NCBI RefSeq assembly: GCF_004363555.1 | Contig: NZ_SNZJ01000013.1 | Coordinates: 1 to 64,000, forward strand | Reading direction: 5' to 3' | From: Halomonas ventosae | Lineage (GTDB): Bacteria > Pseudomonadota > Gammaproteobacteria > Pseudomonadales > Halomonadaceae | Length of the DNA stretch: 64,000 nt | Shown: one piece after another, positions 55,125-63,542 of the stretch | Numbering within the stretch: position 1 is the first letter of the stretch | Layout of the letters: each line of letters begins with the position of its first letter | The notes under the pieces: generated by a model | What the model saw: the letters and a program-made list of their open reading frames with translations, nothing else | The model's database searches: none | Told to the model about the DNA's origin: nothing | Translations under genes and position numbers: made by a program

Positions 55125-55256
55125 TGGGGTCAGGATAAGGGCTTTGGCGGGACGGGACTTTTCGTTACCGGCGGCGGGCGGCACAGGATTTTTTGTCCTG
55201 TGCCGGAAACGTGCGGTTTTTTCTGTGGCGCGGGGACGGTGGGGCGCCGGGCGCCG

Positions 55257-58052
55257 TCAGCCCGCCGGCGGGTTGCGCAGGGCCTCCTCGGTGAAGACCA
55301 GCAGGCCGAGCTCCGGGCGATAGCCGTGGATCTCGGTGACGTCCAGCGCCTGCAGGAAGTAGAGGATCTCCTCGCTGACCACCTGCCCGGGGACCAGCAC
55401 CGGGAAACCCGGCGGGTAGGGGATCACGAAGCTCGCCGAGACCACGTCGCGGCCGGTGCGCATCTGGGCCTGGAGTTCACCGTTGTCGAAGCGCAGGTAC
55501 TCGGTGTTCTCGTCGTCGTAGCTGAGGAAGTAGGCACGCCGGATATCCCCCTCCGGGGTGTTGCCGTCGGGGTCGGGCCGGAAGGCCGCGTGAAAGCGGC
55601 TGAAGTCCGGCAGCGGCGGCAGCTCCTTGGTCAGCGAGTGGACGCGGTTCTCGATGATCTTGCGCTCCGGTCGGCTGCTCTCCTCCCAGCGATACTCGAA
55701 CTCCTTGGCCAGCTTGATCAGCACGTCGAGCAGGTAGGCGATGGAGCCCCGGGTGGTGCCGATGTTGGTCATGAACAGCACGGTGTTGCGCGAGGTCTTG
55801 TTGATCTGGATACCGTACTTGTTCATCAGGTATTCGTTCTTGAAGGTATCGCCGTCGATGCCCGTGGCGCCGATGGCGATGGTGATGCGGCTGGGGTCGA
55901 CGACGAACTCGTCATTGGCCCAGGCCTCCTCCATCTTGTTCCAGCCGGTGACCGGGTCGTAGAAGGTCTCGACCCCCGACTGCCGGTACTCCAGCGGCAC
56001 CATGTCCTTGTTGACCAGCACCCGGAAGTACTTCTGCAGCAGCGGATGGGTGTAGAGCTGCTCGCGCAGCGACAGCGCCGCCTCCACCTGGGCGTGCACG
56101 AGCTCGAAGCCCTCCATCTCGGCCTGCATGCGCCCCACGTCCAGCGAGGCGATGATCTGGTAGTTGGGCGAGGTCGAGGTATGGGTCATGTAGGCCTCGT
56201 GGAACGGCGCCTCGACCTTCTGGCGGTAGTCCTGGTCCCAGACGTGGATCATCGACCCCTGGCGCAAGGAGGTCAGGGTCTTGTGGGTGGAGTGGGTGGC
56301 ATAGGCCCGGATGCGCACCGCGTCGGGGTCGGGCAGCAGGGGCCGGTCGAGCCAGGTGGCATCGTCGTCGGGGTCGAGGGTGTCGAACTCCGCCTTCCAG
56401 GCGTCATACTCCGCGCGATAGGCCTCGCTGCGGTAGCGGTCACGCAGGGTGCGGGCGGCATGCATGGCGGTGCGCGGCCGATAGGTCGGGTTGAAGCCGG
56501 CGAAGGCGAACCACGCCTCGTCCCACAGGAACACCAGGTCGGGCTTGATCGCCAGGCACTCCTCCATCACCCGGCGCACGTTGTAGACCACGCCGTCGAA
56601 GGTGCAGTTGGTCAGCAGCAGCATCTTGACCTTGTGCAGCTGGCCCGCGCGCTTGTATTCCAGCAGCGTCTTCTTGATCTCCTTGAGCGGCACCGCCCCG
56701 TACATGGAGTAGTCGTCGAGCGGGTAGGAGTCCAGGTAGCTGACGTGGGCACCGGCCAGCACCATGCCGTAGTGGTGCGACTTGTGGCAGTCGCGGTCGA
56801 TCAGCACGATGTCGCGCGGCTTGATCAGCGCCTGCACCACGATCTTGTTGGCGGTGGAGGTGCCGTTGGTGACGAAGAAGCTCTGCCGCGCACCGAAGGC
56901 CCGGGCGGCATACTCCTGGGCCTTCTTGATCGGCCCGTAGGGCTGGAGCAGCGAATCCAGCCCGCCGGAGGTGGCCGAGGTCTCGGCGAGGAAGATGTTG
57001 ATGCCGTAGAAGTCGATCATCTGCCCGGCCCAGTGGGAGCGGGTGATCGACTTGCCCCGCGAGATGGGCATGGCGTGGAAGACCCCGGTGGGCTTCTTGC
57101 TGTACTCGCGCAGGGCATCGAAGAAGGGCGTGCGATAGCGGTTGTCGATGGCGCGCAGGATGGTGTGGTGTTGCTCGATGTAGTCCGTCTCGCGGTAGAA
57201 GATGCGATTGAAGTGACGGATGTCTCGGCTGGCCGTGGCCTCCACGTCGCCGCTGGTGACCAGGAACTGGTCGATCTCGGGACGCAGCTCGTGGATCATG
57301 GTGCTCAGCAGGATGCTGCGCTCGGCCTCGGACTGGTGCTCCAGGGACTGCTCGGAGATCCCCTCGAGGTAGCTGCGCAGGGCGCTGAGGTTGTACTTCG
57401 ACTTGTAGGGGAACTCGTAGCGGATCAGGCAGGCCTGGATGTTGGGATTGACCAGCACCGCGATCAGCGCATCCTCGAAGCTTCTCACCGTGACCACGTC
57501 GTAGACGAAGCGATCCTCGGGGCGACGCATGTTGTGGAAGGCCTCGCGGACCACCTCCTCTTCCGGCGCCGAGAGATTGTCGACGATCAGCAGCTCGAAG
57601 TAGGGCTGGGCCGAGCTGTTCGACGCCGGGTGCCCGCGGCGCAGCTGCGCCAGGGCATCGAGGGTCTCGAGGTCCTCGGCATCGGCATCGGTCTCGCTGA
57701 GGTCGACGTGGCGCCGCCGGTAGGACTCGCTGATCAGCGCGCGCACCAGGCGCTTGACCACCTTCTCCAGCAGCCCGTACTCCTCGCGGTCGAACAGTGA
57801 CCAGAGGTGACGGAAGTCCTCCTTGGAGGGGAAGGCATGGTAGTCCTCGATGATCTCGAGCCGCGTCAGCTTGACGTCGATCGCCTTGACCAGGTTCTTG
57901 GCCCGGCCCTCGTCGTCCAGGCGCACCAGCCGCCCGAGATCGCGCTTCAGCGCGTTCCAGGTGTCGGCGCGCAGCTGGGAGATCTTGTGGTAGAAGCCCA
58001 GGGCGGTATAGGGCGTCTCGGTAGCACTCGTCTCTGGCATGGCAACACCCAT
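55257..58052 (-). CDS. Large Orn/Lys/Arg-type PLP decarboxylase
   Basis: The 931-residue protein is a fold-type-I basic amino acid decarboxylase with an unusually long N-terminus of about 300 residues. That N-terminus includes a receiver-like wing domain (FELLIVDNLSAPEEEVVREA). The PLP core has GARQSFFVTNGTSTANKIV, DRDCHKSHHYGM, LTNCTFDGVVYN, FLWDEAWFAFAGF and the PLP-lysine run ATHSTHKTLTSLRQGSMIH. The substrate could be ornithine, lysine, arginine or, given the locus, 2,4-diaminobutyrate. The last is inference only. A start at 58040 is possible. It is the last gene of the four-gene module. Confidence 0.85.
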   Translation of the reverse strand: MGVAMPETSATETPYTALGFYHKISQLRADTWNALKRDLGRLVRLDDEGRAKNLVKAIDVKLTRLEIIEDYHAFPSKEDFRHLWSLFDREEYGLLEKVVKRLVRALISESYRRRHVDLSETDADAEDLETLDALAQLRRGHPASNSSAQPYFELLIVDNLSAPEEEVVREAFHNMRRPEDRFVYDVVTVRSFEDALIAVLVNPNIQACLIRYEFPYKSKYNLSALRSYLEGISEQSLEHQSEAERSILLSTMIHELRPEIDQFLVTSGDVEATASRDIRHFNRIFYRETDYIEQHHTILRAIDNRYRTPFFDALREYSKKPTGVFHAMPISRGKSITRSHWAGQMIDFYGINIFLAETSATSGGLDSLLQPYGPIKKAQEYAARAFGARQSFFVTNGTSTANKIVVQALIKPRDIVLIDRDCHKSHHYGMVLAGAHVSYLDSYPLDDYSMYGAVPLKEIKKTLLEYKRAGQLHKVKMLLLTNCTFDGVVYNVRRVMEECLAIKPDLVFLWDEAWFAFAGFNPTYRPRTAMHAARTLRDRYRSEAYRAEYDAWKAEFDTLDPDDDATWLDRPLLPDPDAVRIRAYATHSTHKTLTSLRQGSMIHVWDQDYRQKVEAPFHEAYMTHTSTSPNYQIIASLDVGRMQAEMEGFELVHAQVEAALSLREQLYTHPLLQKYFRVLVNKDMVPLEYRQSGVETFYDPVTGWNKMEEAWANDEFVVDPSRITIAIGATGIDGDTFKNEYLMNKYGIQINKTSRNTVLFMTNIGTTRGSIAYLLDVLIKLAKEFEYRWEESSRPERKIIENRVHSLTKELPPLPDFSRFHAAFRPDPDGNTPEGDIRRAYFLSYDDENTEYLRFDNGELQAQMRTGRDVVSASFVIPYPPGFPVLVPGQVVSEEILYFLQALDVTEIHGYRPELGLLVFTEEALRNPPAG

Positions 58053-58086
58053 CCTTGCTCTTGTTGTCGGGGGATCGATCGTTCGG

Positions 58087-59085
58087 TCAGCCGCTGTGCA
58101 GCCCGCGGGTGCCGTAGCGCACGGTGATCCGCTCCTCGGGAAAGTCGTCGAAACTCAGGTCCAGGGTCATCCCGGGCCAGTGGAACTGGGCATGCCCAGT
58201 GCGGGGGCGGTAGACCGCGGTATAGACGGTCCCCAGGCCACGCCGGTAGTCGTGGCGGAAGAGTGGCGGGGCCGAGAAGGCCGCGATCAGCCGCTCCTCG
58301 GTGGTGGCCTCGTCGTCCACCAGGATCGACAGCTGCCGCTCGCGGATCAGGGTCTCCGAGGCCAGGGCATGGGCATACCACTCGATCTTCTTCTGGTGGT
58401 TGGTGGCCACCGGCACGCGGCGGATGCTGGCGCGGCGATCCGGGCCGATCATCGCCGTCACGTAGCGGCCGGCGGCATCGGCCACGGTGATGTTGTAGGC
58501 CATGTGGGTGGGCACCCGCGCCAGCACCTCGGCGGCCTCGGGCACGCTGTCGCAGAACTCCAGCAGGTAGCGCAGGATGATCGGCGCACCGAAGCCCTCG
58601 CCCACCGCCTTGCGCCCGCCGAAGGCCAGCGACACGGCGAGCCCGCGGTCGTTCATGCCATCGAGCACGCCCCACAGGCAGTCGGACATGGCGATCACCC
58701 GCCGCTCGTTCCAGTGCGTGTAGAGGATCGTGCCCTCGCACAGCTCCGGCGGGTAGTCGTAGTTGCGCGCCAGCACCGTGGAGGCGGGGCTGGCGAGCAC
58801 CGCCTGGGAGCAGCCGGTGATGTAGGGTGGCGGCTGGTAGAGGCTCAGGAAGCGCGCGGCCAGGTCGCCACCGCCGGCCAGGTCGCAGAGCGCCCGATAG
58901 GTGTCGAGCAGCTCCGGCATGTGCCGGCGCAGGGCGTTGTAGCAGGCGAGATACCCCGGCCGCTCCCGCTCCCCCTCGCTGAGGTACCACTGCTCGTAGG
59001 CCGGCCAGTGGTACTCGAAGAGCGCCTGCCACCGGGCACCGGCCTTGGCCTCGTGCACGGTGCGGAAATCGAGCATCTTGTCCAT
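58087..59085 (-). CDS. C45-family autoproteolytic acyltransferase/hydrolase
   Basis: C45 (isopenicillin N acyltransferase-like) proteins are Ntn hydrolases that cut themselves before a cysteine, which becomes the nucleophile. The 332-residue product has YITGCSQAV with the likely cleavage at Gly91-Cys92. It continues with STVLARNYDYPPELCEG, NDRGLAVSLAFGGRK and NITVADAAGRYV, then ATNHQKK. They hydrolyse or transfer acyl/aminoacyl groups on amides. I chose the ATG at 59085. A GTG at 59136, overlapping the ATP-grasp stop, is the alternative. It sits between the ligase and the decarboxylase. Confidence 0.82.
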   Translation of the reverse strand: MDKMLDFRTVHEAKAGARWQALFEYHWPAYEQWYLSEGERERPGYLACYNALRRHMPELLDTYRALCDLAGGGDLAARFLSLYQPPPYITGCSQAVLASPASTVLARNYDYPPELCEGTILYTHWNERRVIAMSDCLWGVLDGMNDRGLAVSLAFGGRKAVGEGFGAPIILRYLLEFCDSVPEAAEVLARVPTHMAYNITVADAAGRYVTAMIGPDRRASIRRVPVATNHQKKIEWYAHALASETLIRERQLSILVDDEATTEERLIAAFSAPPLFRHDYRRGLGTVYTAVYRPRTGHAQFHWPGMTLDLSFDDFPEERITVRYGTRGLHSG

Positions 59086-59132
59086 GTCGGCCGCAGGCAC
59101 CTCCCGGGGCGAAAGGGAAACGGTCCCGGCGC

Positions 59133-60716
59133 TCACAGGATCTTGAAGTTGCCGCCGCCGACGGCATGGCTGACGGCCACCTCCTCCACCACCGGGTCCT
59201 GCAGCGACTGGCCGGCATACTGGCCGCGGATGCCGTCGATCCACGCCTTGGCGCGCTCGTTGAGCTGGAAGTCGTCATCCATCAGCCGCCCGCGAGTGAT
59301 CAGGATGCCCAGGTCCGCCCCCTCGTAGCGGAAGTCACCCGCGCCGCTGATGCGCAGGAAGAAGCCCTCGCTGTCGTTCTCGGCGGCGTGGGGATGGTAG
59401 CTGTAGTGGTCGTAGCTGAGGCTGCCGTCGCCGGCCATCTTCCACACCCCGGTGCGCGGCGCCTGCGTCAGCAGGTCGACGCTCTCGTCGGTATGCTTGA
59501 TCACCAGCTGGCTCCAGCTGTCGACGCTGTCGGGGTGCGACCAGCGCTCGTTGATCTCGTTGATGTCGAGGTCGAAGTCGACGTCCGAGAACTCCAGCAG
59601 GTGGAAGAGGAACAGCGGGATGTCGGAGTGGGCGAAGGCCGCCACGTTGGTCAGCGAGCTGGCCCCGGTGACGCGCGGGTTGAGCTCGCCCAGGTAGACC
59701 TCGCCGTTGTCCATGTCGATCAGGAAATCGAGCTCGAAGTAGCCGCGGTAGCCCTCCTCGCGCAACGCCTCGCCGAACTTGAAGGTGTATTCCCGGGCCT
59801 TGTCGCGGATCTCCTGGGTGAAGGCGCCGGCGAACATCTCGTTGCCGCACCAGCCGCCCTTGTAGGGGGTCAGCGACTTGAAGCCGACCAGCTCGGTCAT
59901 CAGCGGCCCCACCACGGTGCCGCAGCGGGTGGCGCAGGCCTCGATGGCCGAGCCGCGGCAGTTGATGCGCTTCATGATCTTGACCTCGGACTCGGCCTCG
60001 ATCTCCTCGGCGTGCTTGTAGTAGTCGTCCTCGCTGGCGATGAAGAAGGTGGTGTGGCCGGAATCGCCGAAGGCGGTCTGCACCACCAGGTCGTTGCCCA
60101 GGTCCTTGCTCACCTCGCAGAGCTCCTGGTAGCTGCCGACCCTGGCCAGCACGTTGGGCACGCTGGGCACCCCGGCCTTGTTGCCGATGCGCACCGTCTC
60201 GATCTTGTTGTCCATGCGCTGGCGCAGCGCCGCCGGAGGGAACGCCACCCGCAGCCCGAGTTGCTTGCAGACCTCCTCGGTATGCTCGTCGAACATCAGG
60301 AAGGCCGCCACGCCGCCGTTCTCGCCATCCGAGCGCGACTGGATGAAGTCGATCACCTCCTTGTGCTCGAGGAGGTAGTTATTGATGTCCTCGATGCTCT
60401 CGAAGTCGCGGGGGAACTTCTCCTTGGGCACGAAGACGTTGCGCTGCTGGCCCTCGAAGCAGTCGATATAGTTGATATGGCGGAAGTTGCCAACCCAGTC
60501 ACCGATCCCCAACAGGTTAAAGTTGGTGGCCGAGATGAAATAGATCGGCTCCTTGTTGTTGAGGAAGTGGCGGCGGACATCGGCAATGGTTGTTATTTTG
60601 CTCATCGTGGTCGCTCCATCGGTGACGGGGGAGGCGCTGGGCGCCTTGTGCGCGGCAGGGGCCGCCGGGGGATTGGGAAACAGGCGGCGGAGCCATCGAA
60701 TCAGTGCCTCCAGCAT
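59133..60716 (-). CDS. ATP-grasp ligase (biotin carboxylase-like) of unknown substrate
   Basis: The 527-residue protein has an ATP-grasp domain (about 165-380) with DNKIETVRIGNKAGVPSVP and LVVQTAFGDSGHTTFF, a lysine-containing KIMKRINCRGSAIE, and metal ligands in YFELDF (Glu328) and GELNPRVTG (Glu344, Asn346). ATP-grasp enzymes join a carboxylate to an amine or thiol through an acyl phosphate. The family is annotated as biotin carboxylase without a biotin carrier partner here. Residues 1-37 are a separate amphipathic, Pro/Ala-rich extension. A start at MSKITT (60605) is possible. It is 37 bases after the hydrolase gene. Confidence 0.83.
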   Translation of the reverse strand: MLEALIRWLRRLFPNPPAAPAAHKAPSASPVTDGATTMSKITTIADVRRHFLNNKEPIYFISATNFNLLGIGDWVGNFRHINYIDCFEGQQRNVFVPKEKFPRDFESIEDINNYLLEHKEVIDFIQSRSDGENGGVAAFLMFDEHTEEVCKQLGLRVAFPPAALRQRMDNKIETVRIGNKAGVPSVPNVLARVGSYQELCEVSKDLGNDLVVQTAFGDSGHTTFFIASEDDYYKHAEEIEAESEVKIMKRINCRGSAIEACATRCGTVVGPLMTELVGFKSLTPYKGGWCGNEMFAGAFTQEIRDKAREYTFKFGEALREEGYRGYFELDFLIDMDNGEVYLGELNPRVTGASSLTNVAAFAHSDIPLFLFHLLEFSDVDFDLDINEINERWSHPDSVDSWSQLVIKHTDESVDLLTQAPRTGVWKMAGDGSLSYDHYSYHPHAAENDSEGFFLRISGAGDFRYEGADLGILITRGRLMDDDFQLNERAKAWIDGIRGQYAGQSLQDPVVEEVAVSHAVGGGNFKIL

Positions 60717-60753
60717 GGGGTCTCCTCTTCACTGTACCGCCCGCGGGCGAGGG

Positions 60754-61623
60754 TCAGTACTCCTCGATGTCGGCACGTACCGGCTTCTGCAGCGGGCCGA
60801 GGGTATCGAGGAAGGGGGTCGAGCCGGTCTCGCTCCGGTACAGCGAAAAATCCACCTTGCGGTCGCGGAAGCTCTTCAACGGCTGGCCCAGGCCACGCAG
60901 TCCCGCCTCGCGTTCACGGCGCACCCTCGTCATGTCGATCTCGATCGGCATGATCTCCTCGCCGATACCCGCCTGGTGGATGACGTCGCCGGAGGGTCCC
61001 ACCACGATGGAGCGACCGTTGCCCAGGGCCCCGGCACCGTTGATGTCGAAGAAGTAGCACTGGTTGACCGCGGCATTGGTGCGCGCCATCGACAGTTCGA
61101 TATCACGGTCGATGGTATCGGTCATGGTCGGGTGCAGGATCACCTCGGCGCCCATGGCGGCCAGGGTCCGGGTAGTCTCGGGGAACCACATGTCGTAGCA
61201 GATCGAGACCCCGAAGCGACCGACATTGGGCACGTCAAAGACCACGAACTCGCTGCCACTCTCGACTCCTATCTCGTAGGGACGGAAGGGGAACAGCTTG
61301 CGGAAACGGTTGACCACCTGCCCGTGAGGGTTGATGACCGAGAGGGTGTTGTAGATGCCGTCCTCGGCCTGCTCGAACATCGAGCCGGGGATCAGCCAGA
61401 TCCGATGCTGTTCGGCAATCTGGCAGAACAGGGCCTCGGCGCTGCTGGGCAACGGCTGGGCGTGGTGCGTTGATGCCCCCATGGGCATCAGCTCGCTGAA
61501 CAGGACCATCTGCACCTGGGGAAAACGACTCATCAGCACGTCGATCCGGTGGCGCATGGCCTCGGTGTTGTCACCATGGTGGTGGGCATGCATCTGCACG
61601 CCGGCAATCGTGAAATAGGACAT
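60754..61623 (-). CDS. Carbon-nitrogen (nitrilase-superfamily) hydrolase
   Basis: The 289-residue product has the Glu-Lys-Cys triad: FSELMPMG (Glu44), RFRKLFPFRPYE (Lys109) and SICYDMWFPET (Cys142). It most resembles amidase-type members such as beta-ureidopropionase or N-carbamoylputrescine amidase. The substrate cannot be told. It is the first gene of the hydrolase-ligase-C45-decarboxylase module and starts 215 bases after doeX. Confidence 0.87.
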   Translation of the reverse strand: MSYFTIAGVQMHAHHHGDNTEAMRHRIDVLMSRFPQVQMVLFSELMPMGASTHHAQPLPSSAEALFCQIAEQHRIWLIPGSMFEQAEDGIYNTLSVINPHGQVVNRFRKLFPFRPYEIGVESGSEFVVFDVPNVGRFGVSICYDMWFPETTRTLAAMGAEVILHPTMTDTIDRDIELSMARTNAAVNQCYFFDINGAGALGNGRSIVVGPSGDVIHQAGIGEEIMPIEIDMTRVRREREAGLRGLGQPLKSFRDRKVDFSLYRSETGSTPFLDTLGPLQKPVRADIEEY

Positions 61624-61729
61624 CTTGGTCTCTCTGCGTCAGGCGATCTCGGAAACTTCCAGGGCGCTGTCAACTATCCAACAAACTTGACCGGCACCAT
61701 CGGGAGCATGCCGGCGGGATCGCCCGGCC

Positions 61730-61749
61730 GGGTGAGCCTCGGCTCACCC
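61730..61749 (-). terminator. Hairpin between doeX and the hydrolase gene
   Basis: GGGTGAGCC and its complement (61730-61738 with 61741-61749) form a stem with a very tight loop about 90 bases after the doeX stop. No T-run follows on the minus strand, so partial termination or an mRNA structure is possible. Confidence 0.35.
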
Positions 61750-61837
61750 ACCTGTCACCAACTTATGCCACAAGGGCCGAGGTGACATCAACGCTGAACT
61801 TTCGCTGGATCGAAAAGTGGGGCAAATCGGAAACGAA

Positions 61838-62311
61838 TCAGGCCAGATCGTCGGGCGAGAAGCCCGGGGCGGGACGTTTCACCGTCTTGGTGACGATATA
61901 GGTGAAGTAGCGCTCGATGCCGGCCTCCCCGGTCAGCCAGGCATCCATCAGCCGCTGGTAGGCGTCGATGGAGTCCGTCTCGAACTTGATCAGGTAGTCG
62001 ACGCCCCCACCCACGGCCACGCACTCGGTGACCTCGGGTGTGGCGTGGACCAGGGCTTCGAAGCGGGCGAAGCTCTCGGCGTTGTGGGCCTTGAGCTCGA
62101 CCTGCACCCACACCGGCGTGCGCTTGACCAGCGCCCCGGCATTGATGCGGGCGCTGTAGCCCTCGATGATGCCGGCCTTCTCGAGGCGGCGAACCCGCTC
62201 CCAGCAGGGGCTGACCGAGAGATTGATCGCCTCGGCCAGCTTCGACTTGGTGATGCGGCCGTCCCGGGAGAGGATCTCGAGGATCTTCAGGTCATAGCGG
62301 TCGAGTTTCAT
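61838..62311 (-). CDS. doeX: Lrp/AsnC-family regulator DoeX
   Basis: DoeX is the Lrp/AsnC regulator of ectoine degradation. The 157-residue product has the N-terminal winged helix-turn-helix (ILSRDGRITKSKLAEAINLS, then PCWERVRRLEKAGII). The C-terminal RAM domain has VTECVAVGGGVDYLIKFE. It lies 16 bases after doeB. The doeA-doeB-doeX order equals that known from Halomonas elongata. The ligand in the family's studied members is an ectoine breakdown intermediate; here this is by analogy. Confidence 0.9.
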   Translation of the reverse strand: MKLDRYDLKILEILSRDGRITKSKLAEAINLSVSPCWERVRRLEKAGIIEGYSARINAGALVKRTPVWVQVELKAHNAESFARFEALVHATPEVTECVAVGGGVDYLIKFETDSIDAYQRLMDAWLTGEAGIERYFTYIVTKTVKRPAPGFSPDDLA

Positions 62312-62327
62312 CGGTGTCCCGGCATCC

Positions 62328-63341
62328 TCAGCCCAGCGAGTCGACGACGTCGGCGATCACCGCGATGGTATCGCCCATGTTGACCAGCGCCGGATGGCGC
62401 CGTGCCGCCAGCACCCCGCTGCGCGCGGCGCGATACGCCACCGGCGCGGTGCCGCTGCGGGTCATGTCGTAGACCCGGGCCACCACCTCGCCCTTCTCGA
62501 CCCGCTCGCCCAGGGCGTGGCAGAGCTCCAGCACGCCGCTGTGCTCGCTCTGCACGTAGCAGCTGGCATCAGGCATGTCGAGATAGACCTGGGGCTCTCG
62601 CGGCATCTCCACCTCGCCGGCCACCAGGCCATAGTGGATCAGGAAGTTGCGCACGCCGCGCTCGGTGATCGCCATGCTCTCGGGGGTGGAGGTGCCGCCG
62701 CCGCCGAGCTCGGTGGCCACGAAGACCTTGCCCTGGCTCTCCACCGCGGTGTCGAACAGCGCCGCGGCATCGAGCTCGAACATCATCATGGCGTAGGGGG
62801 CACCGAAGGCCTTGGCGCCCGCCAGGGCCTGGCGCTGCTGCTCGGCATCCTCCAGCACGTGGGAGGCACCGAAGGGGATGATGTCCAGGGTGCGCCCGCC
62901 GGAGTGCAGGTCGAGCACCACGTCGCACATCGGCACCATCACCCGGGTGAAGTAGTCGGCGATCTTCTCGGTCACGCTGCCGTCGGGGTCGCCGGGGAAG
63001 CTGCGGTTGAGGTTGCCACCGTCGAGCCCGGAGGTGCGCTTGCCGGCCATCACCGCCGGCTGGTTCATGCAGGGCACGATGATCACCCGGCCGGTGACCT
63101 CCTCGGCCTTGAGCTCGCTCGACAGCTTGAGCAGCGAGGTGATGCCCTCGTACTCGTCGCCGTGGTTGCCGCCGGTGAGCAGCGCCGTGGGGCCCTTGCC
63201 GTTCTTCACCACGGTGACGGGGATCATCACCGCCCCCCAGGCCGACTCGTCCACGGAGATCGGCAGCTTGAGGAAGCCGTGCTGGACGCCATCGGCGTCG
63301 AAGTCGACGGTGGCGCTGATCGGGCTGGGACGCTTGGTCAT
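62328..63341 (-). CDS. doeB: N-alpha-acetyl-L-2,4-diaminobutyrate deacetylase DoeB
   Basis: DoeB removes the acetyl group from N-alpha-acetyl-2,4-diaminobutyrate released by DoeA. The 337-residue product is of the succinylglutamate desuccinylase/aspartoacylase (M14-like) type. Zinc-binding runs are TGGNHGDEYEGI and VLDLHSGGRTLDIIPF, with LNRSFPGDPDG between. The ATG at 63341 follows AAGGAG by nine bases; longer starts carry no family residues. It is 202 bases from doeA, in which no terminator is evident. Confidence 0.92.
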   Translation of the reverse strand: MTKRPSPISATVDFDADGVQHGFLKLPISVDESAWGAVMIPVTVVKNGKGPTALLTGGNHGDEYEGITSLLKLSSELKAEEVTGRVIIVPCMNQPAVMAGKRTSGLDGGNLNRSFPGDPDGSVTEKIADYFTRVMVPMCDVVLDLHSGGRTLDIIPFGASHVLEDAEQQRQALAGAKAFGAPYAMMMFELDAAALFDTAVESQGKVFVATELGGGGTSTPESMAITERGVRNFLIHYGLVAGEVEMPREPQVYLDMPDASCYVQSEHSGVLELCHALGERVEKGEVVARVYDMTRSGTAPVAYRAARSGVLAARRHPALVNMGDTIAVIADVVDSLG

Positions 63342-63542
63342 GGTGTACAACTCCTTGTTCTCATATGGCATCGGCATGGTGGCCCTAATGCCACTCGGGG
63401 CTGATCTGGCGGCAGATCTTCGAGGTGGCGCTGTGAACCCATCCCTGGGCGCTACCGACGCCATCCCTGGCGTAGGACCCCCTCTACGATCTGCCCCCAG
63501 CGCCCCTCGTTGTTCATTGCAGCAATCTTGGATTCTGTTTAT

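Noticed and set aside
55200..57800. Plus-strand open frame of 866 codons opposite the decarboxylase
   Set aside because: Antisense to a gene with clear PLP-enzyme motifs; composition is that of a mirror frame.
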